From Brevibacillus choshinensis (GTDB taxonomy: Bacteria > Bacillota > Bacilli > Brevibacillales > Brevibacillaceae), in contig NZ_CP069127.1 in assembly GCF_016811915.1 (NCBI RefSeq), forward strand, positions 2,207,001-2,271,000: 64,000 nt of DNA, read 5' to 3'. The translations under genes were made by a program, and so were the position numbers. Under the pieces are notes generated by a model, which saw only the letters and a program-made list of their open reading frames with translations, was not told the origin of the DNA and did not search any database. Positions 8,311 through 15,905 of this stretch are shown here, piece by piece. Every line of letters begins with the position of its first letter. The stretch's first letter is position 1.

Positions 8311-8412
8311 CCTGGGCGTGTATGTGATTGGGCAAAACGTGAAAGCCTGTTTCCAAGCATACGTCTTTCCTCACTTTCGTCCGCGCGTAGCTGTCTGATT
8401 ATTTTTATAAGT
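8311..8412 (-). promoter_or_regulatory. Putative structured leader upstream of the hutH attenuator
   Basis: About 100 nt of transcribed leader lie between the promoter and the terminator hairpin. The clearest local structure is GCUUG-GAAA-CAGGC (8345-8358), a GNRA-capped 5-bp stem, enclosed by ACG-AAAG pairing with CUUUCACGU. The sequence does not match the core of riboswitch classes I checked by eye, nor the repeated UAG triplets bound by HutP. Function is inference. Confidence 0.4.
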
Positions 8413-8418
8413 ATTTCA

Positions 8419-8446
8419 ATTGTAACCTATGCATCTGCGCAGTCAA
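8419..8446 (-). promoter_or_regulatory. Probable sigma-A promoter of hutH
   Basis: On the minus strand TTGACT (8446-8441) and TACAAT (8424-8419) are 16 bp apart. Confidence 0.65.
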
Positions 8447-8591
8447 GTGGAATGTTGTCACGGCGACTACACTATTTTTTCAAAAAACGGGCTTAGTCCT
8501 TTTTCTCAAAATGGGCGATTGTCGTTTCTTGAGCGGGATAAATGTCATACCATGTACTGTGTGATTTTACTAGAAAGGACGTGTTTCATCC

Positions 8592-9614
8592 GTGGAGAAA
8601 CGACGTAAAGTACCACCGAGTATGGCACCGATGCCTCCGGCAATGCCGAGAAGGCCGAAAGAGATGCCGAAGGAGATGCCAATGCCAAAACAGGTGCCAA
8701 AACCGCCTTCGATGTCACCATCCCCGAATATGCCGTCGCCGAACCTTCCATCGCCGAACCTTCCATCTCCGAACGTGCCGTCGCCAAATGTACCATCGCC
8801 AAATATTCCATCACCAAATATTCCATCGCCGAATCTGCGTCCGTCGCCAAACCTGCCATCCCCTGAAATGCCGAAACGGCCGAAGCCGGAAAAACCAATG
8901 CGTCCCATGCCGCAACGGCCGATTCTTCCCGTGCCGAATCAATCGATCCCGAAGGCACCGAACAAAATGCCTGCTAACCCGATCGCACCGAATCGCAGAC
9001 CTGCCAATCCGATGCCACCCAATATGGGGATCCCGGCTCCGAATCGCAGACCAGCCAATCCGATGCCGCCAAACATGGGAATCCCGACTCCGAATCGCAG
9101 ACCAGCCAATCCGATGCCGCCAAATATGGGGATTCCAACGCCGAATCTCAGACCTCCTAATGCTTCCCCTAATATGCCGCACCGCAGAATGCCAAACTCT
9201 CCACCGAACATGATGCCGAACCGCAGGCACCCAAATTCTTCTCCAAACATGATGCCGAACAGAAGACATCCAAACTCTTCTCCAAACATGATGCCGAATT
9301 GGGGCTCGCCAAATGCATCGCCTAATGCACGGGCGCCACGAGAAAATGCGGGTGTGGAAATTGAATTGTACCTGTTCAAATTCCAATTCCACATGGATCG
9401 CATGCAGTATTATCACCACAAATGCGAGGAGCACCGTGAAAATCGCCGCAAATACAGCGAATACCACAAACACTACAAGCATCATAAGCGTCGGATGAAA
9501 TACTACCACGACCGGTGCCAAGCATGGGATCACAAAGGAAGCAGCTCATACGGTTCACATGGGCGCAGGGGATCTTCTTCAGGATGCGACTGCGATTGCG
9601 GCTGCTCCCTATAA
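8592..9614 (+). CDS. Proline/asparagine-rich repeat protein, candidate spore coat or exosporium protein
   Basis: Not a member of a family I can name. The 340-residue protein starts at GTG 8592 (AAAGGA 12 bases upstream). Residues 8-40 are rich in MPK/MPP; residues 42-95 are about ten PSPN(M/L/V/I) tetrapeptides; residues 134-184 hold three 17-residue units NRRPANPMPPNMGIP(A/T)P; then PNRRHPNSSPNMM units follow. The C-terminal 100 residues differ: GVEIELYLFKFQFHMDRMQYYHHKCEEH, a His/Tyr/Lys-rich stretch, and a CDCDCGCSL tail. No signal peptide is seen. Low-complexity, His/Tyr-rich and Cys-ended composition is usual for spore coat proteins, so that role is inferred. Confidence 0.8.
   Translation: MEKRRKVPPSMAPMPPAMPRRPKEMPKEMPMPKQVPKPPSMSPSPNMPSPNLPSPNLPSPNVPSPNVPSPNIPSPNIPSPNLRPSPNLPSPEMPKRPKPEKPMRPMPQRPILPVPNQSIPKAPNKMPANPIAPNRRPANPMPPNMGIPAPNRRPANPMPPNMGIPTPNRRPANPMPPNMGIPTPNLRPPNASPNMPHRRMPNSPPNMMPNRRHPNSSPNMMPNRRHPNSSPNMMPNWGSPNASPNARAPRENAGVEIELYLFKFQFHMDRMQYYHHKCEEHRENRRKYSEYHKHYKHHKRRMKYYHDRCQAWDHKGSSSYGSHGRRGSSSGCDCDCGCSL
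8715..8877 (+). repeat. Tandem 12-bp repeats encoding PSPN
   Basis: Consecutive near-identical 12-bp units (CC-TCG-CCG-AA core with third-position and one variable codon change) encode the PSPN(M/L/V/I) repeats of the host gene. Confidence 0.85.
8991..9143 (+). repeat. Three tandem 51-bp repeats
   Basis: Units 8991-9041, 9042-9092 and 9093-9143 encode 17 residues each with very few base differences, implying recent duplication or gene conversion. Confidence 0.85.
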
Positions 9615-9621
9615 ATGGCAG

Positions 9622-9655
9622 AAAGACGCCACTGCTACAGCGGCGTCTTTTTTCT
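9622..9655 (+). terminator. Terminator after the repeat protein gene
   Basis: AAAGACGCC (9622-9630) pairs with GGCGTCTTT (9642-9650), followed by TTTTC. It also lies downstream of uvsE on the other strand, where it has a short T-run. Confidence 0.85.
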
Positions 9656-9659
9656 TATT

Positions 9660-10592
9660 TCAGGCCTGTGACGCAAAGGCTTCTGAGTCAATTCCGCGTT
9701 TTTTCAGCTCCCGCCGGAGAGTCAGCAGTGCATCGTCCTTATTTTTGCATTCCAAGATGATATCGACGTTGTAAGGGGCCAGGGAAGAAATGAATTTCAC
9801 GAACTCCTCTGGATGAATGTTGTCAGCGTGAGCGCGAAAATCTTTTTCCGACTTGGGGGAGGACATGTGCATTTTTGGTGTTCTTTCTCCCCAGGTCTGG
9901 ATGATCCGCGGCAAGTAGTCCACCCAGTTTTCTCCATGATTCAAGCAGTGATGATGATGAATGTCCAGGACCATAGGGATGCCAAGCCTCTCGCACAGCT
10001 CTAATGCTTCCACCATCGTGAAGGAAGTGTCATCATTCTCGACGACCAATCGTTTCTTTACGGAATCAGGGAGCAGCTCGAAATGGGCAGCGAACCTGTC
10101 GAGAGCAGCGGCTTTATCCTCGACTCCTCCTCCGACATGAGTCACCAGGACCGAATTGTCATCCAGACCGAGTAAATCAAATACTCGGGCATGATAGCTG
10201 AAATCCGTAATCGCTGTCTGCACGACGGAGGGCTTGTCGCTGTTCAAGATACTGAAATGTCCGGGGTGGGCGGTCATCCGGATGCCATGGCTACGTATGA
10301 ATTCACCTGCTTTTTGAAAATCCCAGGCGAATTCTTTTGCCCAGTCCCAGTTTTCTGCAACAGGGTGAGTGGCAAGCGGTACAAATTCTGAGGGCAGGCG
10401 GTATACAAAGATGTGATTCTCGACGTTGTAGGCAAGCAGGTCCATCAAATTGAAAAAGTTTGTCTGCAAAATCTGCCTCAGTTTCTTCAAGCGTGCCTGC
10501 GGCTCTAATTTATTCAGCTGCGCGACTGTCGTTTTCTTGTTTGGGTTGTTTTTGGTATTCACGCTAATACAGGCATATCCCAAACGGAACAA
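9660..10592 (-). CDS. uvsE: UV DNA damage endonuclease
   Basis: Nicks DNA 5' of UV photoproducts and abasic sites, giving an excision route separate from UvrABC. The TIM-barrel product matches UVDE: FRLGYACISV, IFVYRLPSEFVPLATHP, MTAHPGHFSILNS, VLVTHVGGG, LVVENDDTSFT and VLDIHHHHCLNHG supply the metal-binding His, Glu and Asp residues. I place the start at TTG 10592 because AAAGGGAG lies about 8 bases upstream and B. subtilis UvsE begins M-x-FRFG; a GTG at 10601 would sit almost on top of that ribosome binding site. Length about 310 residues, normal for the family. Confidence 0.9.
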   Translation of the reverse strand: MFRLGYACISVNTKNNPNKKTTVAQLNKLEPQARLKKLRQILQTNFFNLMDLLAYNVENHIFVYRLPSEFVPLATHPVAENWDWAKEFAWDFQKAGEFIRSHGIRMTAHPGHFSILNSDKPSVVQTAITDFSYHARVFDLLGLDDNSVLVTHVGGGVEDKAAALDRFAAHFELLPDSVKKRLVVENDDTSFTMVEALELCERLGIPMVLDIHHHHCLNHGENWVDYLPRIIQTWGERTPKMHMSSPKSEKDFRAHADNIHPEEFVKFISSLAPYNVDIILECKNKDDALLTLRRELKKRGIDSEAFASQA

Positions 10593-10702
10593 GGCGCTCA
10601 CTCCCTTTACGGCGTCGTCGTCGATTTAGTATCCCCGTCTTGCACATGTTTTTCGTGATCGAAAAGTTGGCAGAACGAAAGCGATGCACGGCTGCGCGCT
10701 TC

Positions 10703-10731
10703 TTGTCAGTTGAAAATAAAAGGGATAAGAT
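10703..10731 (+). promoter_or_regulatory. Probable sigma-A promoter for the GGDEF-EAL gene
   Basis: TTGTCA (10703-10708) and TAAGAT (10726-10731) are 17 bp apart, about 54 bp before the start codon. Confidence 0.6.
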
Positions 10732-10784
10732 AGGGGGATATTGCCATGTCCCAATGAATGAGACTCCGGTTAAAGGGGAATGAA

Positions 10785-13205
10785 ATGAATACGCTCAGCC
10801 AAACCTATAATCTTGCACTCGTTTCCTTTTCTTATTTACTTGCGGTTTTAGCTTCATATACAGCTTTGAACGTGAGCGCGCGTATTCACCGATCTCCAAG
10901 CAAGGGACGTTTGATCTGGTTATGTACAGGTGCAGTCTCAATGGGGCTGGGAATTTGGGCGATGCATTTTGTCGCGATGCTGGCTCTGCACTTGCCAATA
11001 GACGTTCATTACGATGCTGCGATTGTCCTATTATCGATCCTGTGTGCCATCATCGCATCTGGCATTGCCCTTTGGGTAATCAATACCGAAACCCTGACGG
11101 GCAAAAGACTGATAACAGGTTCCCTGTTTATGGGAATCGGGATCGCTTCCATGCATTACACCGGAATGGCAGCCATGCAGATGAAGGCGGTCATCCGATA
11201 CGATTGGTTTTGGTTTGCCATATCCATTCTCGTCGCGATCATCGTGTCTGTCGTGGCTCTGCTTCTGACATACCGATTTCGAAATGAAGACAGCGTCAAG
11301 GGAGTGGGATGGAAATTGCTGGCGGGCATGCTGATGGGGGCTGCCGTTGCCGGGATGCATTATACAGGCATGTACGCAACAAGCTTCATTGGCGGCCATC
11401 ATTCAACCGTCCAGCAATCGTATATGGCAGCTGATACGAGGATGATGGCCTATGCCGTGGGGATCGTCACGACTTTCATTCTCGGTGCGACGCTTGCATC
11501 CATTTACATGGACAAGCTGTTTGCAGGGAAAACCTTTCGGATCATGGAGAGTGACCAGCGATATAAATCCTTGTTTGAGCATAATTACGACGCTGTCATG
11601 TTTTACTCGATCAATGGCGAGGAAAGTGTATTAAATCCTGCTGCAGTGCGATTGACGGGAGAAAAAAGCCTGCCCCTGCGTACGTTCATTCGGATGTGCA
11701 GCGCCGAGGATGGGGAGCGAGTGGCAGCTAATTTTGAAGAAGCCGCTCGTGGAGAAGCGAGAAATTATGAGATTGTCATCGCGACACAAAAACGCCAGAT
11801 TCATCTGAACTTGACCAATGTTCCCGTATTTGTGGACCAGAATGTGGCAGGCGTCTTTATCATTGCGCGTGACGTCACGATACAAAAGCAAGACGAAGCC
11901 AAGATCAATTACCTCGCCTTTCATGATGCGCTGACAGGGCTTCCCAACCGCAGATTCGTTGAAGAAAAGCTGGATTTGCTGATCGAAGAAGCCAGGCGGG
12001 CGAGCTTTATGGTGTACGTCATGTTCTTGGACCTCGATCGTTTCAAGCTCGTAAATGATTCGCTCGGCCATGATTACGGTGATTTGCTGTTGAAGGAAGC
12101 GGCGATTCGTCTATCCAATTGCATAGGAGATAGGGGCACTGTCAGCAGATTGGGCGGTGACGAGTTTATGGTCATTATGGCAGACGTAACACAGGAATGG
12201 GTCGTGAAAGTCGCCGACTCCCTGAACCGTACGATCGAGCAGCCATTTCTCATCAATGGCCACGAGCTCTACATCACCACGAGCATCGGCATCTCCCGGT
12301 ATCCCATGGACGGGGAAGACAGGCATGATTTGATGAAAACAGCCGATACCGCGATGTACTCTGCGAAAGAGCGGGGTAAAAACAGCTATCATATGTTCGC
12401 TCCTGATCTCCAGAAAATAACCAGCGATAAAATGTTCATCCAAAACGAGCTCAACCGGGCGCTTGCACTAGGGGAGCTGACCTTGTATTACCAGCCCCAG
12501 GTGAATGCGAAGGACGGAGCTATCGTAGGGATGGAAGCGCTGATTCGGTGGAATCATCCTGAGCGTGGTCTCGTCTCCCCCGATCAATTTATTGCCGTCG
12601 CAGAAGAAACCGGCCTGATTGTGCCCATCGGTGAGTGGGTCTTGCGGACTGCGTGTCAGCAGAACAAAGAATGGCAAAACCAAGGCCTGCCGCCCATTCG
12701 CGTAGCGGTGAATCTATCCGCCCGCCAGTTTTTGAAAAAGGACTTTACCCAGATGGTCGCTTCCACGCTCGAAGCTACGGGCCTCTCGCCACAATATCTG
12801 GAGCTGGAAATAACCGAGAGCACGATGATTGACGTGCATCGGGCAAGCAACACGCTCGCAGAATTAAAGCAGCTGGGTGTGCATATCGCAATCGATGATT
12901 TTGGAACGGGATACAGCTCCTTGTCGTATCTCAAGGAATTTCCGTTGAATCGGCTGAAAATTGATCGCTCCTTTGTACGAGATATGAAAAAAAGCCCGGG
13001 CAACCGCGCAATTGTCTCCACGATTATTTCAATGGCGCACAATCTTGAGCTCAATGTGATTGCAGAGGGTGTGGAAACGGATGACGAGCTTGCGTTTCTG
13101 CAGGAGAACCTGTGTGAAGAGGTGCAAGGCTATCTGTTCAGCAGGCCGCTGCCCCGAGATGAAGTTACGACATTCATGGAAGAACAGAAACGAAGAATAT
13201 CATGA
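10785..13205 (+). CDS. MHYT-PAS-GGDEF-EAL cyclic-di-GMP signalling protein
   Basis: An 806-residue membrane protein. Residues 1-245 form the seven-helix MHYT sensor, with the motifs WAMHFVAM, ASMHYTGMAAM and AGMHYTGMYA that are thought to bind a metal facing a gas or redox signal. A PAS-like domain follows (about 260-375), then a diguanylate cyclase domain with an intact GGDEF near residue 458 and a phosphodiesterase domain with intact EAL (GMEALIRW near 582) and the DDFGTGYSSL loop. No RxxD inhibitory site is seen just before GGDEF. Both domains look active, so the net activity cannot be predicted. ATG 10785 follows AAAGGGG; an ATG at 10758 has no ribosome binding site. Confidence 0.92.
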   Translation: MNTLSQTYNLALVSFSYLLAVLASYTALNVSARIHRSPSKGRLIWLCTGAVSMGLGIWAMHFVAMLALHLPIDVHYDAAIVLLSILCAIIASGIALWVINTETLTGKRLITGSLFMGIGIASMHYTGMAAMQMKAVIRYDWFWFAISILVAIIVSVVALLLTYRFRNEDSVKGVGWKLLAGMLMGAAVAGMHYTGMYATSFIGGHHSTVQQSYMAADTRMMAYAVGIVTTFILGATLASIYMDKLFAGKTFRIMESDQRYKSLFEHNYDAVMFYSINGEESVLNPAAVRLTGEKSLPLRTFIRMCSAEDGERVAANFEEAARGEARNYEIVIATQKRQIHLNLTNVPVFVDQNVAGVFIIARDVTIQKQDEAKINYLAFHDALTGLPNRRFVEEKLDLLIEEARRASFMVYVMFLDLDRFKLVNDSLGHDYGDLLLKEAAIRLSNCIGDRGTVSRLGGDEFMVIMADVTQEWVVKVADSLNRTIEQPFLINGHELYITTSIGISRYPMDGEDRHDLMKTADTAMYSAKERGKNSYHMFAPDLQKITSDKMFIQNELNRALALGELTLYYQPQVNAKDGAIVGMEALIRWNHPERGLVSPDQFIAVAEETGLIVPIGEWVLRTACQQNKEWQNQGLPPIRVAVNLSARQFLKKDFTQMVASTLEATGLSPQYLELEITESTMIDVHRASNTLAELKQLGVHIAIDDFGTGYSSLSYLKEFPLNRLKIDRSFVRDMKKSPGNRAIVSTIISMAHNLELNVIAEGVETDDELAFLQENLCEEVQGYLFSRPLPRDEVTTFMEEQKRRIS

Positions 13206-13217
13206 CGCAGTGGCACC

Positions 13218-13246
13218 AAGCGCAGGATCGCTCCTGCGCTTTTTTC
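13218..13246 (+). terminator. Terminator after the GGDEF-EAL gene
   Basis: AGCGCAGGA (13219-13227) and TCCTGCGCT (13232-13240) form a perfect 9-bp stem followed by TTTTT. Confidence 0.9.
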
Positions 13247-13366
13247 ATTCCGATGGAAACATTCAGCGTACGCCTTTGGTTGGTATAGCCTCTTGTTTCA
13301 TACGTACAATGTACTAATCTTGTGGTCTTGACCATGTGATGAATCTGGGAAAAAGGAGGGGGACAC

Positions 13367-13504
13367 ATGCTCTGGCTTGGTCTGCTGTTGATTGTTGTGA
13401 CCATTGGAGCCGCGATCGCCATTGGGTATCGGGCAAATGAAAGTGTACGTCGCTTTGAGGAAGACGAGCACGAGAGCTTCATCGGCTCGAAGGCAAACAC
13501 GTAA
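13367..13504 (+). CDS. Small single-span membrane protein (45 residues) upstream of the permease
   Basis: A short frame starting at ATG 13367, 6 bases after a near-perfect AAGGAGGGGG. The product begins MLWLGLLLIVVTIGAAIAI, one strong transmembrane helix, then a charged cytoplasmic tail (YRANESVRRFEEDEHESF). It ends 13 bp before the permease start with no terminator between, so the two are in one operon. No family is recognised. Strong ribosome binding site, helix and tight spacing argue for a real gene, possibly an accessory subunit of the transporter; that role is inference. Confidence 0.72.
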   Translation: MLWLGLLLIVVTIGAAIAIGYRANESVRRFEEDEHESFIGSKANT

Positions 13505-13517
13505 GGGGGGATCACGC

Positions 13518-15050
13518 ATGCAGCAAGATAGAGAACATCAATTGCTGGAGGACAAAAAGGACTTAAATAAGTTCGGCTACGCGCAGGAGCTTCTACGCGA
13601 TATGGGGGGCTTCTCCAACTTTGCGATCTCTTTCTCCATCATTTCGATTTTGACAGGCGCGGTATCTTTATACGGACACGGGCTTCTGTATGGCGGTTCA
13701 GGCATGATGGGCTTTGGGTGGACGATCGTCGCCTTCTTTGTCATCTTGATTGCGGCTTCGATGTCAGAGCTGGCGTCGGCGATTCCGACCGCGGGTGCCT
13801 TGTATCACTGGGCTGCGATTTTGGGCAGCAAACGATGGGGCTGGTATACAGCCTGGATCAATCTGATCGGGCAGATCGGAATCGTCGCCGGCATTGATTA
13901 TTCCTTCTCGTTGTTTGCAGACCCGCTCCTCGCAAGTGCGTTCGGGTATACGTCTACGGAAACGACGACATTGGTTCTGTTTGGTATCACTTTACTCTTG
14001 CACGGCATTTTCAATCACATCGGAATTCGACTGGTCGCCCGTCTCAATGATTTTTCCGCTTGGTATCATATTGGGGTTGTTGTGATTCTCGTAGGCAGTC
14101 TGGTTTTCTTTTCTCGCCATGAATTGCAGCCGCTCGATTACCTGTTCCAGGTCGGGCAGACTTTCTCCGACAAACCGTACGCCATCGCATTCCTGATCGG
14201 TCTTTTGCAGGCACAGTGGACGTTTACGGGCTACGATGCCTCCGCCCATACGATCGAAGAAACGATCAACCCGCGGGTACGCGCAGCATGGGGAATCTTC
14301 ACTTCAGTGGCCTTTTCTTTTATTTTTGGTTTTATCATGCTCGCGTTCGTTACCCTTTCCATCAAAGATGCAGCGTCAGCAAGCGAGGCGCCAAATGCCT
14401 TCATCTATGTGATCAGTGAAGCCTTGGGTGGGACTTTTGGCTCGGTCGTCTTATGGCTGGTCACCTTTGCGATGTGGTTCTGCGGCTTGGCATCCATCAC
14501 CTCCTTCTCCCGGATGCTGTACGCTTTTTCCCGCGATAAGGGGATGCCGTGGAGCCGTCATTGGGCAGAAATATCGAAAAAGTACCGGACGCCGGCGAAA
14601 GCCATCTGGCTCGTCGTTATTTTATCGTTTGCGCTGGCCTTGTTTGATTACATCGTAAAGAGGATCAATCCGGACACGACGTATACGACACTCGCTTTCC
14701 TGACTGCGGTAAGCGTCGTCGGCCTCTATGTAGCCTATGGCATACCCTTGTATCTCAAGCTTCGTGCGGAGGCTAAAGGGCTCTTTTTACGCAAGCATTA
14801 CGGGCCGTGGAATCTGGGGAATTGGAGCAAGACGATCAACGTATTGAGCTTGATTTGGATCATCTTCATCTCGATTGTGATGGTCATGCCACCGAATCAG
14901 ACAGCAGGCTACGCGCTGATCGCCATGTTTCTTTTACTGCTGATCATGGATCTGGCTTATTACAAAAATCATTTCCCCGGTCCGCAAGCCGCACTGAACA
15001 AATCAGAGGAAGAGATTCAAATTCAGGAAGCGAAATTTAGAAACAAGTAG
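13518..15050 (+). CDS. APC-superfamily amino acid permease
   Basis: A 510-residue integral membrane transporter with about 12 hydrophobic segments. The N-terminal FGYAQELLRDMGGFSNFAISFSIISILTG and GGSGMMGFGWTIVAFFVILIAASMSELASAIPTAGALYHW match the amino acid/choline transporter branch of the APC superfamily (GABA, choline and related amines). WTFTGYDASAHTIEET is the conserved segment around helix 6. ATG 13518 is chosen because GGGGGG lies upstream and the frame before it overlaps the small membrane ORF. The substrate is not determined by sequence. A terminator follows at 15069. Confidence 0.88.
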   Translation: MQQDREHQLLEDKKDLNKFGYAQELLRDMGGFSNFAISFSIISILTGAVSLYGHGLLYGGSGMMGFGWTIVAFFVILIAASMSELASAIPTAGALYHWAAILGSKRWGWYTAWINLIGQIGIVAGIDYSFSLFADPLLASAFGYTSTETTTLVLFGITLLLHGIFNHIGIRLVARLNDFSAWYHIGVVVILVGSLVFFSRHELQPLDYLFQVGQTFSDKPYAIAFLIGLLQAQWTFTGYDASAHTIEETINPRVRAAWGIFTSVAFSFIFGFIMLAFVTLSIKDAASASEAPNAFIYVISEALGGTFGSVVLWLVTFAMWFCGLASITSFSRMLYAFSRDKGMPWSRHWAEISKKYRTPAKAIWLVVILSFALALFDYIVKRINPDTTYTTLAFLTAVSVVGLYVAYGIPLYLKLRAEAKGLFLRKHYGPWNLGNWSKTINVLSLIWIIFISIVMVMPPNQTAGYALIAMFLLLLIMDLAYYKNHFPGPQAALNKSEEEIQIQEAKFRNK

Positions 15051-15068
15051 GGAAACGGAAGCAGCCAA

Positions 15069-15112
15069 TAACAGCTTTTCTGCCGTTGCGGGGCAGAGAG
15101 CTGTTTTTTTTG
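15069..15112 (+). terminator. Terminator after the permease gene
   Basis: AACAGCT plus TTCTGCC pair with GGCAGAG plus AGCTGTT, followed by a long T-run. Confidence 0.85.
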
Positions 15113-15179
15113 CATAGCGCAGGGCGGGCTGCGGGGAAGCTACTACCAAAGATAGTCTCGTAATGAAGGAGCAACGACC

Positions 15180-15629
15180 ATGAGCAGATGGAGAAAAAGG
15201 CTCCATGCGATCTGTGCGGCCTGCTGCCTGATCGCGTGGCATACGGGCATCGTGGCAAGCATGCCGATCACGCTTGCGCAAGAGCCGGCCAATCGCTATG
15301 AAGTCGCAGGGATATCCGATCCGAAAGCATTCGAAGCGTTTTATGGGAAGCTGCAGAAATGGGTGAGTAAAGGGAACAAGTCGGCGATCGCCCATCAGGT
15401 ACAGTATCCGCTGCGCGTGAATCGAGAGGGGCTGAGCCGGTTTATCGCGGGTGAAAAACAGTTTCTGGCTGAGTATGATCAGATCATGACGGAGAAGGTC
15501 AAGCAGGCGTTGCTTCAGCAAGAAGTGAAGGACACGTTCGTCAATTATCAGGGGGTCATGGTGGGTGGCGGGGAGCTGTGGCTGCGTCAGTCCGGCAACA
15601 AATTCGTGATCGTGGCCATCAATCAATGA
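15180..15629 (+). CDS. Secreted hypothetical protein (149 residues)
   Basis: Not recognised as a named family. A basic start (MSRWRKRLHAIC) and a hydrophobic stretch ending near TLAQEP form a signal peptide, so the mature protein of about 115 residues is exported. The mature part is alpha/beta with a closing FVNYQGVMVGGGELWLRQSGNKFVIVAINQ, which recalls SnoaL/NTF2-like folds in which a cone of strands ends the domain; this is a guess. ATG 15180 follows AAGGAGC. No terminator is obvious after it and it stands alone. Confidence 0.75.
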   Translation: MSRWRKRLHAICAACCLIAWHTGIVASMPITLAQEPANRYEVAGISDPKAFEAFYGKLQKWVSKGNKSAIAHQVQYPLRVNREGLSRFIAGEKQFLAEYDQIMTEKVKQALLQQEVKDTFVNYQGVMVGGGELWLRQSGNKFVIVAINQ

Positions 15630-15789
15630 ACAACGAAAACCGGTCAATGACTCGTCCATTTATCGAGGAGGCTGGTTTGGTCAAAATAGTTTTATCATTC
15701 ATAATGTTTGTTTAGGATGGACATGTTCGACGGAATTATCTAAAATGTCTTATAAATCGAGTGGGATTGGAGGACAAAAACAGCGAAAT

Positions 15790-15837
15790 GTCCACCCTAA
15801 ATGGACGTTTGTCATTTCCGCAAAACCATGTTATATT
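15790..15837 (+). promoter_or_regulatory. Promoter with adjacent inverted repeat before the amidohydrolase operon
   Basis: TTGTCA (15809-15814) and TATATT (15832-15837) are 17 bp apart. Immediately upstream, GTCCA-N7-TGGAC (15790-15806) is an inverted repeat, and TGGACAT also occurs near 15718, so a DNA-binding regulator is plausible. The 276-bp gap between 15629 and 15906 holds nothing else I can recognise. Confidence 0.6.
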
Positions 15838-15905
15838 CACTTAAGGTTATCTTTTTTAGTTTTATTTAACAATTAGAGACAGTCAGAGAGAAGGAGTGGT
15901 TGCGA

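Noticed and set aside
8311..8412. hutH leader as a glutamine riboswitch or T-box
   Set aside because: GGACGAAAGUGAGG loosely resembles the glutamine RNA core, but the flanking conserved segments are missing, and no T-box bulge sequence is present.
8991..9143. Possible CRISPR array
   Set aside because: The 51-bp units are contiguous, in frame and code for protein; there are no spacers or cas genes.
8545..9533. Several open frames antisense to the proline-rich gene, giving Gly/Phe or Trp/Arg repeats
   Set aside because: Tandem repeats with a period divisible by three keep all frames open; none has a start signal.
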